NCBI RefSeq assembly: GCF_000145035.1
Contig: NC_014387.1
Coordinates: forward strand, 2,408,001-2,472,000
Direction: 5' to 3'
Source of the DNA: Butyrivibrio proteoclasticus B316
GTDB taxonomy: Bacteria; Bacillota; Clostridia; Lachnospirales; Lachnospiraceae
DNA: 64,000 bases
A model generated the notes under the pieces. It had not been told where the DNA came from and made no database searches. It worked only from the letters and a program-made list of their open reading frames with translations. Numbering within the stretch: position 1 is the stretch's first letter; each line of letters opens with the position of its first letter. Positions 9,019-17,256 of the stretch are shown here, one piece after another. The position numbers and the translations under genes were made by a program.

Positions 9019-9879
9019 TTATTTTTCCTTTCCTGATCCTGTAATAGACTTATCAAGCACAGCGTTCATGCTGCCCATCTGGTATCCCTGAAGGTCAAGT
9101 GTCACATAAGTAAAGCCAATTTCCTTAAATCTGGATGTAAGCTCTTTTCTCATATCAGTAGCCGCAAGCTTGTCTATTTCTTCCGCAGGAACTTCAATCC
9201 TTGCAAGATTACCATGAATGCGCACCCTTTCATTGACAAAACCTCTCTCAATCAGAAACTCCTCGGCCTTATCAACCATCTGCAATTTCTCAACAGTAAT
9301 GTCTTCTCCATAGACAAATCTGGAGGCAAGACAAGCATAGGAGGGCTTACTCCAGGTAGGAAGACCAAGAGCTCTTGATATTTGTCTAATATCATCCTTA
9401 GTAAGCTCAGCTTGCCTTAAAGGGCTTGTAATCTCAAGCTCCTCCACAGCCCTTAGTCCCGGGCGATAGTCTCCAAGATCATCCATATTGGAACCTTCTG
9501 CAACGTACTCTATTCCATTTTCTGCAGCTATTCTCTTAATCTCAGAGAAAATCATATTCTTACAGTGATAACACCTATCCGGGGGATTATGCCTTACATT
9601 TTCCTTACTGAGAGGATCCACTTTACAGGTAAGCTGCCTGATACCGCGCTCGGCGCAGAAATCATGGGCTTCTCTAAGTTCCCTGTCCGGAACAAAAACA
9701 GCAGTGCATGTCACAGCAATAGCCTTATCTCCAAGTACATCGTGCGCTACCACCATTAATAGAGATGAGTCCACACCTCCGGAAAACCCTACTGCAAGTG
9801 ATCCCAGACTTTTAATATATGCTCTGAGTTTATCCAGCTTAGCCTGAACATCTCCAGATAACTTATCATTAATCGACAT
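9019..9879 (-). CDS. larE: ATP-dependent sacrificial sulfur transferase LarE
   Basis: A 286-residue PP-loop enzyme. The PP-loop FSGGVDSSLLM is near residue 33. The RCYHCKN motif, the EGSNMDDLGDYRPG segment and PSYACLASRF follow. In Lactobacillus LarE the cysteine of this last motif donates its sulfur during synthesis of the nickel-pincer nucleotide cofactor of lactate racemase; in other LarE proteins three cysteines bind an Fe-S cluster that relays sulfur. No larA, larB or larC is present in the window, so the partner genes must be elsewhere or the protein has another sulfur-transfer role. AGGAAA precedes the ATG. A terminator-like hairpin separates it from the cheY-like gene. Confidence 0.85.
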   Translation of the reverse strand: MSINDKLSGDVQAKLDKLRAYIKSLGSLAVGFSGGVDSSLLMVVAHDVLGDKAIAVTCTAVFVPDRELREAHDFCAERGIRQLTCKVDPLSKENVRHNPPDRCYHCKNMIFSEIKRIAAENGIEYVAEGSNMDDLGDYRPGLRAVEELEITSPLRQAELTKDDIRQISRALGLPTWSKPSYACLASRFVYGEDITVEKLQMVDKAEEFLIERGFVNERVRIHGNLARIEVPAEEIDKLAATDMRKELTSRFKEIGFTYVTLDLQGYQMGSMNAVLDKSITGSGKEK

Positions 9880-9931
9880 ATTGTTTTCCTTTCGGTTATG
9901 ATCAGTTCTTTGTAGTCGTATATATTTTTAA

Positions 9932-9958
9932 AGCTGACCGGATACCATCCGATCAGCT
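9932..9958 (-). terminator. Terminator-like hairpin between cheY-like gene and larE
   Basis: The 12-nt arms (9932-9943 and 9947-9958, one mismatch) enclose a 3-nt loop and are followed on the minus strand by TTTAAAAAT. It probably ends or attenuates the long priA-to-cheY transcript. Confidence 0.65.
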
Positions 9959-9962
9959 CTGA

Positions 9963-10316
9963 TCAACACATTCTGATTGCATATAAAATATCTTCATCCG
10001 TATAGGGCTTGGTAACTAAAGCTACTGCACCAGCCTTCCTGGCTTCTTCCTTTTCCTGATCCTGCCCTTCCTCTGCAATAAGAATAACTCTTGCATCCGG
10101 ATCATGCTCTTTAATTTTCATAAGAGAATCAAGCCCGTTCATCTCCGGGATAGTAATATCCATAACTACTACATCAGGACTAAGCTTAACATATAATTCC
10201 AGTCCTTCTCTTCCATCTATGGCTTCACCTACAACCTCAAATCCAGAATGAGATATAAGATTTCTGATCATCTTGCGTGAAACTCTGGAATCATCTACTA
10301 TCAGCACGCTCTTCAT
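9963..10316 (-). CDS. Single-domain CheY-like response regulator with non-canonical Ala at the Thr/Ser switch position
   Basis: A 117-residue receiver domain without an output domain. The acidic pocket D8/D9 (LIVDDS), phospho-acceptor D53 (VVMDITIPEMNG) and K103 (TKPY) are present. Counting 22 residues back from K103 places Ala81 (LIAEEG) at the position of the conserved Thr/Ser that hydrogen-bonds the phosphoryl group (T87 in E. coli CheY, S82 in Thermotoga CheY). It may therefore be phosphorylated but signal unusually (inference). GGAGG lies seven nt before the ATG at 10316, which favours this start over one 15 nt upstream. It follows the histidine phosphatase gene by 47 nt. No chemotaxis genes are nearby. 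Confidence 0.85.
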   Translation of the reverse strand: MKSVLIVDDSRVSRKMIRNLISHSGFEVVGEAIDGREGLELYVKLSPDVVVMDITIPEMNGLDSLMKIKEHDPDARVILIAEEGQDQEKEEARKAGAVALVTKPYTDEDILYAIRMC

Positions 10317-10363
10317 AAGCAAACCTCCCAAAATAGGCTGTGCGAAAATGATTTCGTATATAA

Positions 10364-10942
10364 TTATATCACTTTTTGGTCAAGAAAAGTGTGCTTACCA
10401 TTTACTGATTCATATACTCTTATCTCGCAGTTCTTGGGGCGTGGACGCCATACATAGCCTCTCCTTACATCTTCAAGGTAGCCCCTTATAACTCTTATGA
10501 TCCCGCCGTGGCAGGCTACAAGCACGTTCTCATGATCCTGCGCTTCAAGTTCCGTAAAAAAGCTGCGAACCCTCTCAATCATCTGATCAGTAGTCTCTAC
10601 TGTAGGCGGTGCCGGAAACACTTCAGGGAGCATCCAGTAGAGGTTCATGGGAAGCCCCATTGTAGCGTATGGCTTCTGCTCATACTTACCAAAATCCGTC
10701 TCTATGATCCTCTCATCTATGATTATCTTGGAGCGATCAACGCCGCCTATTATAGAAGCAGTTTCAATTGCCCTGTCAAGAGGACTGGCATAGACAGCAT
10801 CAAATTTAACGTCTCCTATTAGCTCTCTTGCCGCCTTGGCCTGTGCTCTTCCTGTTTCATTAAGCGGAACGTCTGATCTTCCCTGCATGAGCTTCTGGGC
10901 ATTAAGATCAGTCTGTCCATGTCTGGTAACCCATATCTTCAT
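10364..10942 (-). CDS. Histidine phosphatase family protein (phosphoglycerate mutase-like)
   Basis: A 192-residue cytoplasmic protein with the family signature near the N-terminus: MKIWVTRHGQTDLNAQKLMQG, containing the RHG phosphohistidine, followed by LNETGRAQA. YASPLDRAIETA and the second histidine in ACHGGIIRVI complete the active site. Members remove phosphate from small molecules such as phosphoglycerate, alpha-ribazole phosphate or sugar phosphates; the substrate cannot be assigned. It lies 20 nt downstream of rsgA, where many Firmicutes have rpe and a thiamine pyrophosphokinase gene, so the usual order is altered here. GGGAAAAG precedes the ATG. Confidence 0.85.
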   Translation of the reverse strand: MKIWVTRHGQTDLNAQKLMQGRSDVPLNETGRAQAKAARELIGDVKFDAVYASPLDRAIETASIIGGVDRSKIIIDERIIETDFGKYEQKPYATMGLPMNLYWMLPEVFPAPPTVETTDQMIERVRSFFTELEAQDHENVLVACHGGIIRVIRGYLEDVRRGYVWRPRPKNCEIRVYESVNGKHTFLDQKVI

Positions 10943-10962
10943 AAATAGTTATCTTTTCCCTC

Positions 10963-11934
10963 TCAGCGTCGCGCCTTTTTGCTGTAATCAGGTCGCATAT
11001 TCTTGAGTTCTTCATAGAGAACCTTATAGTTGTCATATCTGACTTTTGCTATCTTGCCTTCTGCTATAGCTCTTTTTACTCCGCAATCTGGTTCAGCAAT
11101 ATGAGAGCATCCGCCGAACCTGCATTCTGGCTCATATTCAGCAAATTCAGGATAGAACTGCATAAGGTTATCCGGAGTGACATCCCTCATCTCAAGAGAT
11201 GTAAATCCCGGAGTGTCGATCACATATGTATCACATGTAGTTCCCTCTCCATCTGCACTTCCATCTACATTGATATCTACATTTCTATCAACATTATCAG
11301 ACAATTCCTCAACAAAGAATAGTTCTGAATGCCTTGTGGTATTCTTGCCTCTTTCTATTTTGCGGCTGAGATCTCCTGTCTGCATCTGTGCATTAGGAAC
11401 AAGCTTGTTTAAAAGAGATGACTTACCCACTCCACTTGGTCCTGCCAGAGTAGTAGTCTTGCCCTTAAGCAGTTCCTTGAGCTCATCCAGTCCCTTTTCT
11501 TCTATTACGCTTATAAAGAGAACCTTGTAGCCACACTTCTCGTAGGCATCGTGCAGTTCCTGCTGCTCACTGGCTGTAGCAATATCCTGTTTGTTAAAGC
11601 AGATGATAACAGGAAGATTTTGCTGACGCATCATAATAAGGAATCTGTCCAAGAGGTTATAACTTGGATTAGGCTTAACTATCGCAAACAAAATAACCGC
11701 CTGATCCACATTGGCAACAGGCGGTCTAAGTAGCTGATTTTTTCTGGGAAAGATTTCTGTAATGTTTCCCAGTTTCTTTTCCTCGTCGATGATATCAATT
11801 TCCACATCATCGCCCACCAGCGGTTTCAAATTGGTTTTGCGGAATATGCCCTTTGCCTTACATTCGTATACCTTTTCTTCATAAGTCTCTACGTAGTAAA
11901 ACCCGGCAATTCCCTTAAGAATTCGTCCCTTCAA
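10963..11934 (-). CDS. rsgA: Ribosome small subunit-dependent GTPase A
   Basis: A 323-residue circularly permuted GTPase that helps mature the 30S subunit. An N-terminal OB fold begins MKGRILKGIAGFYYV. G4 (CFNKQD) precedes G1 (GPSGVGKSSLLN), the switch region (KNTTRHSELF) and G3 (DTPGF). The zinc-binding C-terminal domain has ECRFGGCSH and EPDCGVKRA. An unusual acidic insert of about 22 residues with NVD repeats sits between the switch and G3 (DNA about 11225-11310). The start is a TTG at 11934, with AGGAG ten nt upstream inside the end of prkC, which gives the N-terminus usual for the family. It is downstream of prpC-prkC as in most Firmicutes. Confidence 0.93.
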   Translation of the reverse strand: MKGRILKGIAGFYYVETYEEKVYECKAKGIFRKTNLKPLVGDDVEIDIIDEEKKLGNITEIFPRKNQLLRPPVANVDQAVILFAIVKPNPSYNLLDRFLIMMRQQNLPVIICFNKQDIATASEQQELHDAYEKCGYKVLFISVIEEKGLDELKELLKGKTTTLAGPSGVGKSSLLNKLVPNAQMQTGDLSRKIERGKNTTRHSELFFVEELSDNVDRNVDINVDGSADGEGTTCDTYVIDTPGFTSLEMRDVTPDNLMQFYPEFAEYEPECRFGGCSHIAEPDCGVKRAIAEGKIAKVRYDNYKVLYEELKNMRPDYSKKARR

Positions 11935-11938
11935 AGGC

Positions 11939-14017
11939 TTAATTCTCCTGTGTAAAAGTAACTGCTCTTGTTACTGTTATCTCTTTGGTCTCTCCACCAA
12001 CAGTCTCTCCTGCTTCATTGGTAGTTGTAGGTGATGTTGCTGTATAAACAAATGTCAGAGTTCCTGTAGGAGATGTAATTCCCTTGGAATTCATCTGAAT
12101 AGGAAAATCTGAAGTAGTTGTATTAAGAAGTGTTGTTCCATCTGAAGTAACAAGTGTCACATGAACTGAAATTCCAGCCTGATAGTTCTCGCCCTCAGTA
12201 GGTGCGGAAATATCTGAAACATAGCTGTATGTAACAGTTGCAGGGCCTGTAGAAAGCTCCATGTTGATCACTGTGCCCTCAGATACTGATGTTCCATAAG
12301 CAATACTCTGTGCGCAGATAAGACCTGTAAGATTAGGGTCTTCATTGCTGGTCTCAACAACAGAACCTGCTGTAAGTCCGGCTTCTACCAGCATGATAAC
12401 AGCCTCTTCAGAAGTCTTGCCGATAACATTAGGAACTGTAACCTGTCCATCTGCCTTGGCTGTAGAAACAGCTGCGGTAGCATTTCCTGCAGAAGCATTA
12501 GCTCCTGTGCTGACAAATACACTTATCGTTGCTCCGCTCTTTGCTCTGTTACCTGCTGCCGGATTAGTATATGATACAAGGTCCTTGGCAAGGCTGCTGC
12601 CTGCATCCTCACCTTTTTCAACCTTAAAACCTTTTTCATTGAGGGTTGCTACAGCCTCAGCATATGATTTGCCGGAAACATCAGGAATTATGATTCCATC
12701 AGCTGTTTCCTCCTGGGCTGCTCCTGAGCTTGCCTCAGAACTTGCTGCAACACTTGATCCTTCTGCTCCGGCCTCAGAATTGCCTACAAGACCGAGCTTT
12801 CTTCCGACGAGCAACAGCCCCATAAATCCAATGAGAACTGCAAGCACTATAGCCATAGCGATAGTAAGCTTCTCTATTCTGCCTGCTCCCTGTGGATTCT
12901 GCTTACGATATCTGTCGCGATCCCTGTCATATCCATAGAAATCGTCATCTTCGTCGTAGTCTCGTCTAGTTCTTCTGCGATCCCTGTCTCTGTCGCGGTC
13001 TCTGTCTCTATCTCTGTCGCGATCATTGTAATGACTGTCATCTTCCTCATAATCGCGAAGTTCTTCATCCTTAAGTCTCATCTTCTCAGTGTCTGAGAAT
13101 CTGCCTGTACCATTTTTAACAGAAGAAACCTCCTCTTCAGAAGCAACTCTTGTGGCACCCTCCTCATCAGGATTTGAAAGAGATACAAAATCCTTGTCAG
13201 GTGTTATAAGTGAACGCTTAAGGTCTGCAATAAGCTCTGCTGCGTTCTGATATCTTCTGTCAGGACTCTTCTGGCAGCACTTGAGAACAATTTTCTCTAC
13301 ACTGATTGGAATCTCATCATTATAATCTGCAGGAGTAGGTAATTCCTCCTGAATATGCTTGATAGCTATAGCCACAGTTGTGTCACCGTTAAAAGGAACA
13401 CGACCTGTCAACATCTCAAAGAGAGTAATACCCAGTGAATAAATATCACTCTTGGCATCACTATAGCCGCCTCTCGCCTGCTCAGGTGATGTGTAATGAA
13501 CTGATCCCATAACATTGGAAGTGATAGTATTACTGGTCGCTGCCTTGGCTATACCAAAATCAGTAACCTTAACCTTACCTTCCTTGGAAATCATTATGTT
13601 CTGAGGCTTGATATCTCTGTGGATAATGTTGTTGTTATGTGCAGCCTCAAGACCCATAGCTACCTGAATAGCGATACTTACAGCCTCTTTGACTGATAGC
13701 CTTGATTTCTTTTCAATGTACTTTTTAAGAGTAATACCGTCAACAAGCTCCATTACAATGTAATTGACACCATCTTCGTCACCTACATCATAAACATTAA
13801 CGATATTTGGATGCATAAGCCCTGCTGTAGACTGTGCCTCTACACGGAACTTGGAAACAAAATTCTCATTTTCGGAGAATTCCTGTTTGAGTACCTTAAC
13901 AGCTACAAGGCGGTTAAGCTTATGATCTTTTGCTTTATAAACATCGGACATGCCGCCGGTGCCAATCTTCTCAAGCACTTCATAGCGGTCTCCGATCACC
14001 ATTCCTAACTTAATCAT
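11939..14017 (-). CDS. prkC: PASTA-domain serine/threonine protein kinase
   Basis: A 692-residue transmembrane kinase that senses cell-wall fragments and phosphorylates proteins in growth and cell-wall control. The kinase domain covers about residues 1-275: glycine loop GTGGMSDVY, lysine in AVKVLK, HRDIKPQN, DFG and SPEQA. A highly charged juxtamembrane linker follows, with an Asp-Arg dipeptide run of about nine repeats near residue 345. Then come one membrane helix (LTIAMAIVLAVLIGFMGLLLV), two clear PASTA domains (IIPDVSGKSYAEA and VTVPNVIGKTSEEA) and a Ser/Thr-rich outer C-terminus. GGAGG lies five nt before the ATG. The start overlaps the prpC stop by 8 nt, so kinase and phosphatase are coupled. 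Confidence 0.95.
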   Translation of the reverse strand: MIKLGMVIGDRYEVLEKIGTGGMSDVYKAKDHKLNRLVAVKVLKQEFSENENFVSKFRVEAQSTAGLMHPNIVNVYDVGDEDGVNYIVMELVDGITLKKYIEKKSRLSVKEAVSIAIQVAMGLEAAHNNNIIHRDIKPQNIMISKEGKVKVTDFGIAKAATSNTITSNVMGSVHYTSPEQARGGYSDAKSDIYSLGITLFEMLTGRVPFNGDTTVAIAIKHIQEELPTPADYNDEIPISVEKIVLKCCQKSPDRRYQNAAELIADLKRSLITPDKDFVSLSNPDEEGATRVASEEEVSSVKNGTGRFSDTEKMRLKDEELRDYEEDDSHYNDRDRDRDRDRDRDRDRRRTRRDYDEDDDFYGYDRDRDRYRKQNPQGAGRIEKLTIAMAIVLAVLIGFMGLLLVGRKLGLVGNSEAGAEGSSVAASSEASSGAAQEETADGIIIPDVSGKSYAEAVATLNEKGFKVEKGEDAGSSLAKDLVSYTNPAAGNRAKSGATISVFVSTGANASAGNATAAVSTAKADGQVTVPNVIGKTSEEAVIMLVEAGLTAGSVVETSNEDPNLTGLICAQSIAYGTSVSEGTVINMELSTGPATVTYSYVSDISAPTEGENYQAGISVHVTLVTSDGTTLLNTTTSDFPIQMNSKGITSPTGTLTFVYTATSPTTTNEAGETVGGETKEITVTRAVTFTQEN

Positions 14018-14774
14018 TTAGTCCTCCGTCATGTGCCGCTTCATCAGCAAACGGCTCTATAAGGATAACAGCTATATTATCCTTACCCCCATTGTTATTA
14101 GCCGCAACTACAAGCTTCTGGGCTTTCTCGATAATATCTCTTTGCCCACTTACTATCATGCGAATTTCTTCGTCCTCTAACATATTTGTAAGTCCGTCAG
14201 AGCACATGAGAACTATATCCCCTCTGTTCAATTCCACATTAAAAAAGTCAACGTCCACGGTTTCATCCGCACCGATGGCCCTTGTAATAATATTCTTGTC
14301 AAGGGAATGTCTGGCTGTCTCTCTGTCGATACCGCCCATTCTGACCATTTCCTCAACAAGAGAATGATCTCTTGTAATCTGGGTAATCTTGTCGCCACCA
14401 ATGACATAAAGTCTTGAATCCCCAACATTAGCGACCTGTAAATATCTTCCTAGAACAGTACATGCAACAACAGTTGTACCCATACCAAAAAGCTTGGGAT
14501 CTTCAGAAGCCTTGATCCTGAGTTTGGTATTGGCTGTCTTGATAGCCTTCTCCAAAATCTTGATCGGGCTCTGCTCAAAAGACTTCTCTATCTCTTCAAC
14601 CATAGTGTCTACCGTAAATCTGGAAGCATAGTCCCCTGCGTTATGACCGCCCATGCCATCAGCTACAATAAACACATTGGATAGATTACCAATCTTCCTG
14701 TCTGAAGAAAACACATAATCCTGATTCAGTTTTCTCTTTTTTCCAATGTCCGTAACGGAAAAAGTCTTTAACAA
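14010..14774 (-). CDS. prpC: PP2C-type serine/threonine phosphatase
   Basis: A 254-residue metal-dependent phosphatase that reverses PrkC phosphorylation in the cytoplasm. It shows the PP2C motifs: TDIGKKRKLNQD at the N-terminus, ADGMGGHNAGDYAS, a central VGDSRLYVI, LMCSDGLTNML and GGKDNIAVI near the end, so all metal ligands are present. I chose the TTG at 14774. GGAGG lies seven nt upstream and the protein then starts LLKTFSVTDIG, as in homologues; the in-frame TTG at 14789 would place that ribosome-binding sequence inside the gene. It lies 53 nt after rlmN and overlaps prkC. Confidence 0.93.
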   Translation of the reverse strand: MLKTFSVTDIGKKRKLNQDYVFSSDRKIGNLSNVFIVADGMGGHNAGDYASRFTVDTMVEEIEKSFEQSPIKILEKAIKTANTKLRIKASEDPKLFGMGTTVVACTVLGRYLQVANVGDSRLYVIGGDKITQITRDHSLVEEMVRMGGIDRETARHSLDKNIITRAIGADETVDVDFFNVELNRGDIVLMCSDGLTNMLEDEEIRMIVSGQRDIIEKAQKLVVAANNNGGKDNIAVILIEPFADEAAHDGGLND

Positions 14775-14827
14775 AAAAGCTCCCTCCAACCCTGTCTTTT
14801 TTCAATCAACACAAATAAGCAGAAATA

Positions 14828-15886
14828 CTAATTCTCCTCCAAATGTCGCCTGCGAAGCTGTCCACAGGCTCCATCAATATCTCTGCCCATTTCTCTTCTA
14901 ATAGTAACATTTATTCGGCTTTTTTCAAGTTTATTTTTGAAGCCTAGAGCTCCAGCGCGGTCTGTAGGCTTAAAGTCTCTCTCCTTAATAGGATTGACCG
15001 GAATAAGGTTAACTACACAATTAAATCCTGATAATAAGTCCGTTAATTCTCTTGCATCCTCGTCAGTATCATTGACACCGGCAACAAGTGAATACTCAAA
15101 AGTAAGCTGCCTTCCTGTCTTGTCAAAATATGTCCTGCAGGCATCAAGAACCTCATGGATCTCATACTTGTTGGCAATAGGCATGAGTTCTTTACGCTTA
15201 TCATTGTTGGACGCATGAAGTGAAAGTGCGAGATTGATAGCCAGGTTCTTATCTGCAAGTCTCAATATATTAGGCACTATTCCACAGGTTGAAACCGTAA
15301 GATTTCTCTGGCTCATGTTAAGGCCGTCTTCATTGGTCAAAAGATCTATGAATCTCAGAAGGTTGTCATAGTTATCCAGCGGCTCACCACTTCCCATTAC
15401 TACAACTCTTCCAACCTTCTCGCCTGTAATTCTGGAGATAGCATATATCTGATCGAGCATCTCAGAAGGCAGAAGATTTCTAACAACGCCATCAATCGTT
15501 GATGCGCAGAACTTACATCCCATGCGGCATCCAACCTGAGACGAGATACAGACGCTGACACCAAACTTGTATTTCATAAACACACTCTCGATCATATTTC
15601 CATCCGAGAGGGCAAACAGGAATTTCTTGGTATCATCCAGTTTGGACTCCTGTACCAGTTCGCTTTTAAGTGAAACGAAATCGAACATTTCCCTGCATTT
15701 TTCTTTTAATGATTTGGGAATATTGGTCATCTCATCATAATCTCTTGCAAGCTTGACGTGCATCCACTCATAGAGCTGTTTGGCTCTGAACGCGGGCTCG
15801 CCTGCCTCCTTGATCAAAATGGTGAGTTCATCAAGTGTAAGTGACTTGATATCAATTTTCCCATTTATTCCTTGTATATAACTCAT
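14828..15886 (-). CDS. rlmN: 23S rRNA (adenine2503-C2) dual-specificity methyltransferase RlmN
   Basis: A 352-residue radical SAM enzyme that methylates A2503 of 23S rRNA and A37 of some tRNAs. The SAM-cluster motif is CRMGCKFCAS. Typical segments VMGSGEPLDNYDN, STCGIVPNI, NLALSLHASN and a conserved C-terminal methyl-acceptor region (GACGQLRRRH) are present; the cysteine of the last motif is one of the two catalytic cysteines. The length is normal for the family. It sits 6 nt downstream of rsmB, in the common Firmicute order fmt-rsmB-rlmN-prpC-prkC. Confidence 0.95.
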   Translation of the reverse strand: MSYIQGINGKIDIKSLTLDELTILIKEAGEPAFRAKQLYEWMHVKLARDYDEMTNIPKSLKEKCREMFDFVSLKSELVQESKLDDTKKFLFALSDGNMIESVFMKYKFGVSVCISSQVGCRMGCKFCASTIDGVVRNLLPSEMLDQIYAISRITGEKVGRVVVMGSGEPLDNYDNLLRFIDLLTNEDGLNMSQRNLTVSTCGIVPNILRLADKNLAINLALSLHASNNDKRKELMPIANKYEIHEVLDACRTYFDKTGRQLTFEYSLVAGVNDTDEDARELTDLLSGFNCVVNLIPVNPIKERDFKPTDRAGALGFKNKLEKSRINVTIRREMGRDIDGACGQLRRRHLEEN

Positions 15887-15892
15887 AAATAA

Positions 15893-17245
15893 TCAAATCC
15901 TCTTGAGCTTGGCTATGAAGAAGCCATCTGTTCCATATTCTCCGGGAATCAGCTGTATATATCCTTTTGAAGCGCTTTCCCTAAGAGGCTCAGGAAGCTT
16001 GTCTGTAAAATCTTCCAGTTTAAAAGGAAGTTCATTGCATATCTTCCTGACCATTTCCTCATTCTCTGCCTTGTTGACAGTACATGTTGAGTATATAAGT
16101 GTTCCGCCAATCTTGACATAATCCCAGCAGGACTTAACAATCTCCCACTGAAGTTTCGTCAGCTCTTCAAGTCCCTTGGGCTTAATGTTGTGCTTGATAT
16201 CGTTCTTGCGCCCTAGTATGCCAAGTCCCGAGCATGGAACATCCAGTAAAAGAATATCCGCCTGGCTCTTAAGTTCCTCGTCATGTATCTTGGCATCATT
16301 AACCTTGATATTAACATTATTAAGTCCAAGCCTTAGTGCATTGTCCTCAATAAGCTGAATCTTTTTATCTGAAAGGTCTCTTGAGTAAACTGTTCCATCC
16401 GGATAAACCCTCTCAGCAGCATGCATGCTCTTGCCTCCGGGAGCAGCGCATACATCAATGACAACCTGCTTGTTCTGAGGATCAGCCACTTCTACTACGA
16501 GCATAGAGCTCACATCCTGAACTGCAAACTGACCTTCCTTAAATCCCGGAAGATACTTGATATTATCAGTCTTCTCAAGTTCAAGGGCATAAGGTAAAAG
16601 AGAATTTGCTCTGACGGTTGCTCCCGCTTCCCCCAGGTTCTGTTCAAGTTCCTGCACTGATATGCTCTGTGGCAGATTTCTGGTCACTCTGATAGTAGTA
16701 GGCCTTGGTGATAAAAAGAATTCAAGCATCTTTTCAGTCTTATCAAAACCATATTCGCCTATCCACATTTCGCACAGCCACTCAGGCATCGAATACATCA
16801 CAGATAAATAGTCTGTTCCACCGTTTTCTTTTTTATCCGGATATTTGATCTGGTCCTTGCCGCGTGAAACATTGCGCAGAACGCCATTCACAAATCCCTT
16901 AAGGCCGGCAAACTTATGCTTGGCAGCAAGTTTAACAGCCTCATTACATGCAGCGCTATCAGGTACTGAGTCCATGAACATTATCTGATAGGTGCTCATT
17001 CTCATCAGAGCTCTTATAAATGGCTGCATCTGTCTGACAGGCGTTTTGGCATATGAATCAATAATGTAATCTATCTGGATATTTCTCTCAAGGCATCCTT
17101 CTGTAACTCTTTTGATAAAAGATTTATCTCTTGTATCAAGATAGTCGTATTTTTCCAGAGTGTCCTTTAAAAGGGATGGCTTTCTATTGCCATCCCTGTC
17201 ATATTCTATAAGTATATTTAAAATTATTTCTCTTATATTTATCAT
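15893..17245 (-). CDS. rsmB: 16S rRNA (cytosine967-C5)-methyltransferase RsmB
   Basis: A 450-residue protein with an N-terminal NusB-like RNA-binding domain (MINIREIILNILIEYDRDG to about residue 140) and a SAM-dependent RNA m5C methyltransferase domain. The SAM-binding segment is VIDVCAAPGGKSMHAA. The catalytic cysteines are in LLLDVPCSGLG and YSTCTVNKAENE. It modifies C967 of 16S rRNA. It begins 11 nt after the fmt stop and is part of the translation-related operon. Confidence 0.95.
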   Translation of the reverse strand: MINIREIILNILIEYDRDGNRKPSLLKDTLEKYDYLDTRDKSFIKRVTEGCLERNIQIDYIIDSYAKTPVRQMQPFIRALMRMSTYQIMFMDSVPDSAACNEAVKLAAKHKFAGLKGFVNGVLRNVSRGKDQIKYPDKKENGGTDYLSVMYSMPEWLCEMWIGEYGFDKTEKMLEFFLSPRPTTIRVTRNLPQSISVQELEQNLGEAGATVRANSLLPYALELEKTDNIKYLPGFKEGQFAVQDVSSMLVVEVADPQNKQVVIDVCAAPGGKSMHAAERVYPDGTVYSRDLSDKKIQLIEDNALRLGLNNVNIKVNDAKIHDEELKSQADILLLDVPCSGLGILGRKNDIKHNIKPKGLEELTKLQWEIVKSCWDYVKIGGTLIYSTCTVNKAENEEMVRKICNELPFKLEDFTDKLPEPLRESASKGYIQLIPGEYGTDGFFIAKLKRI

Positions 17246-17256
17246 AATGTTATTGT

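Noticed and set aside
12345..12938. Plus-strand open frame of 197 codons
   Set aside because: Antisense to the PASTA region of prkC; its low-complexity Ala/Ser/Thr content mirrors the real gene.
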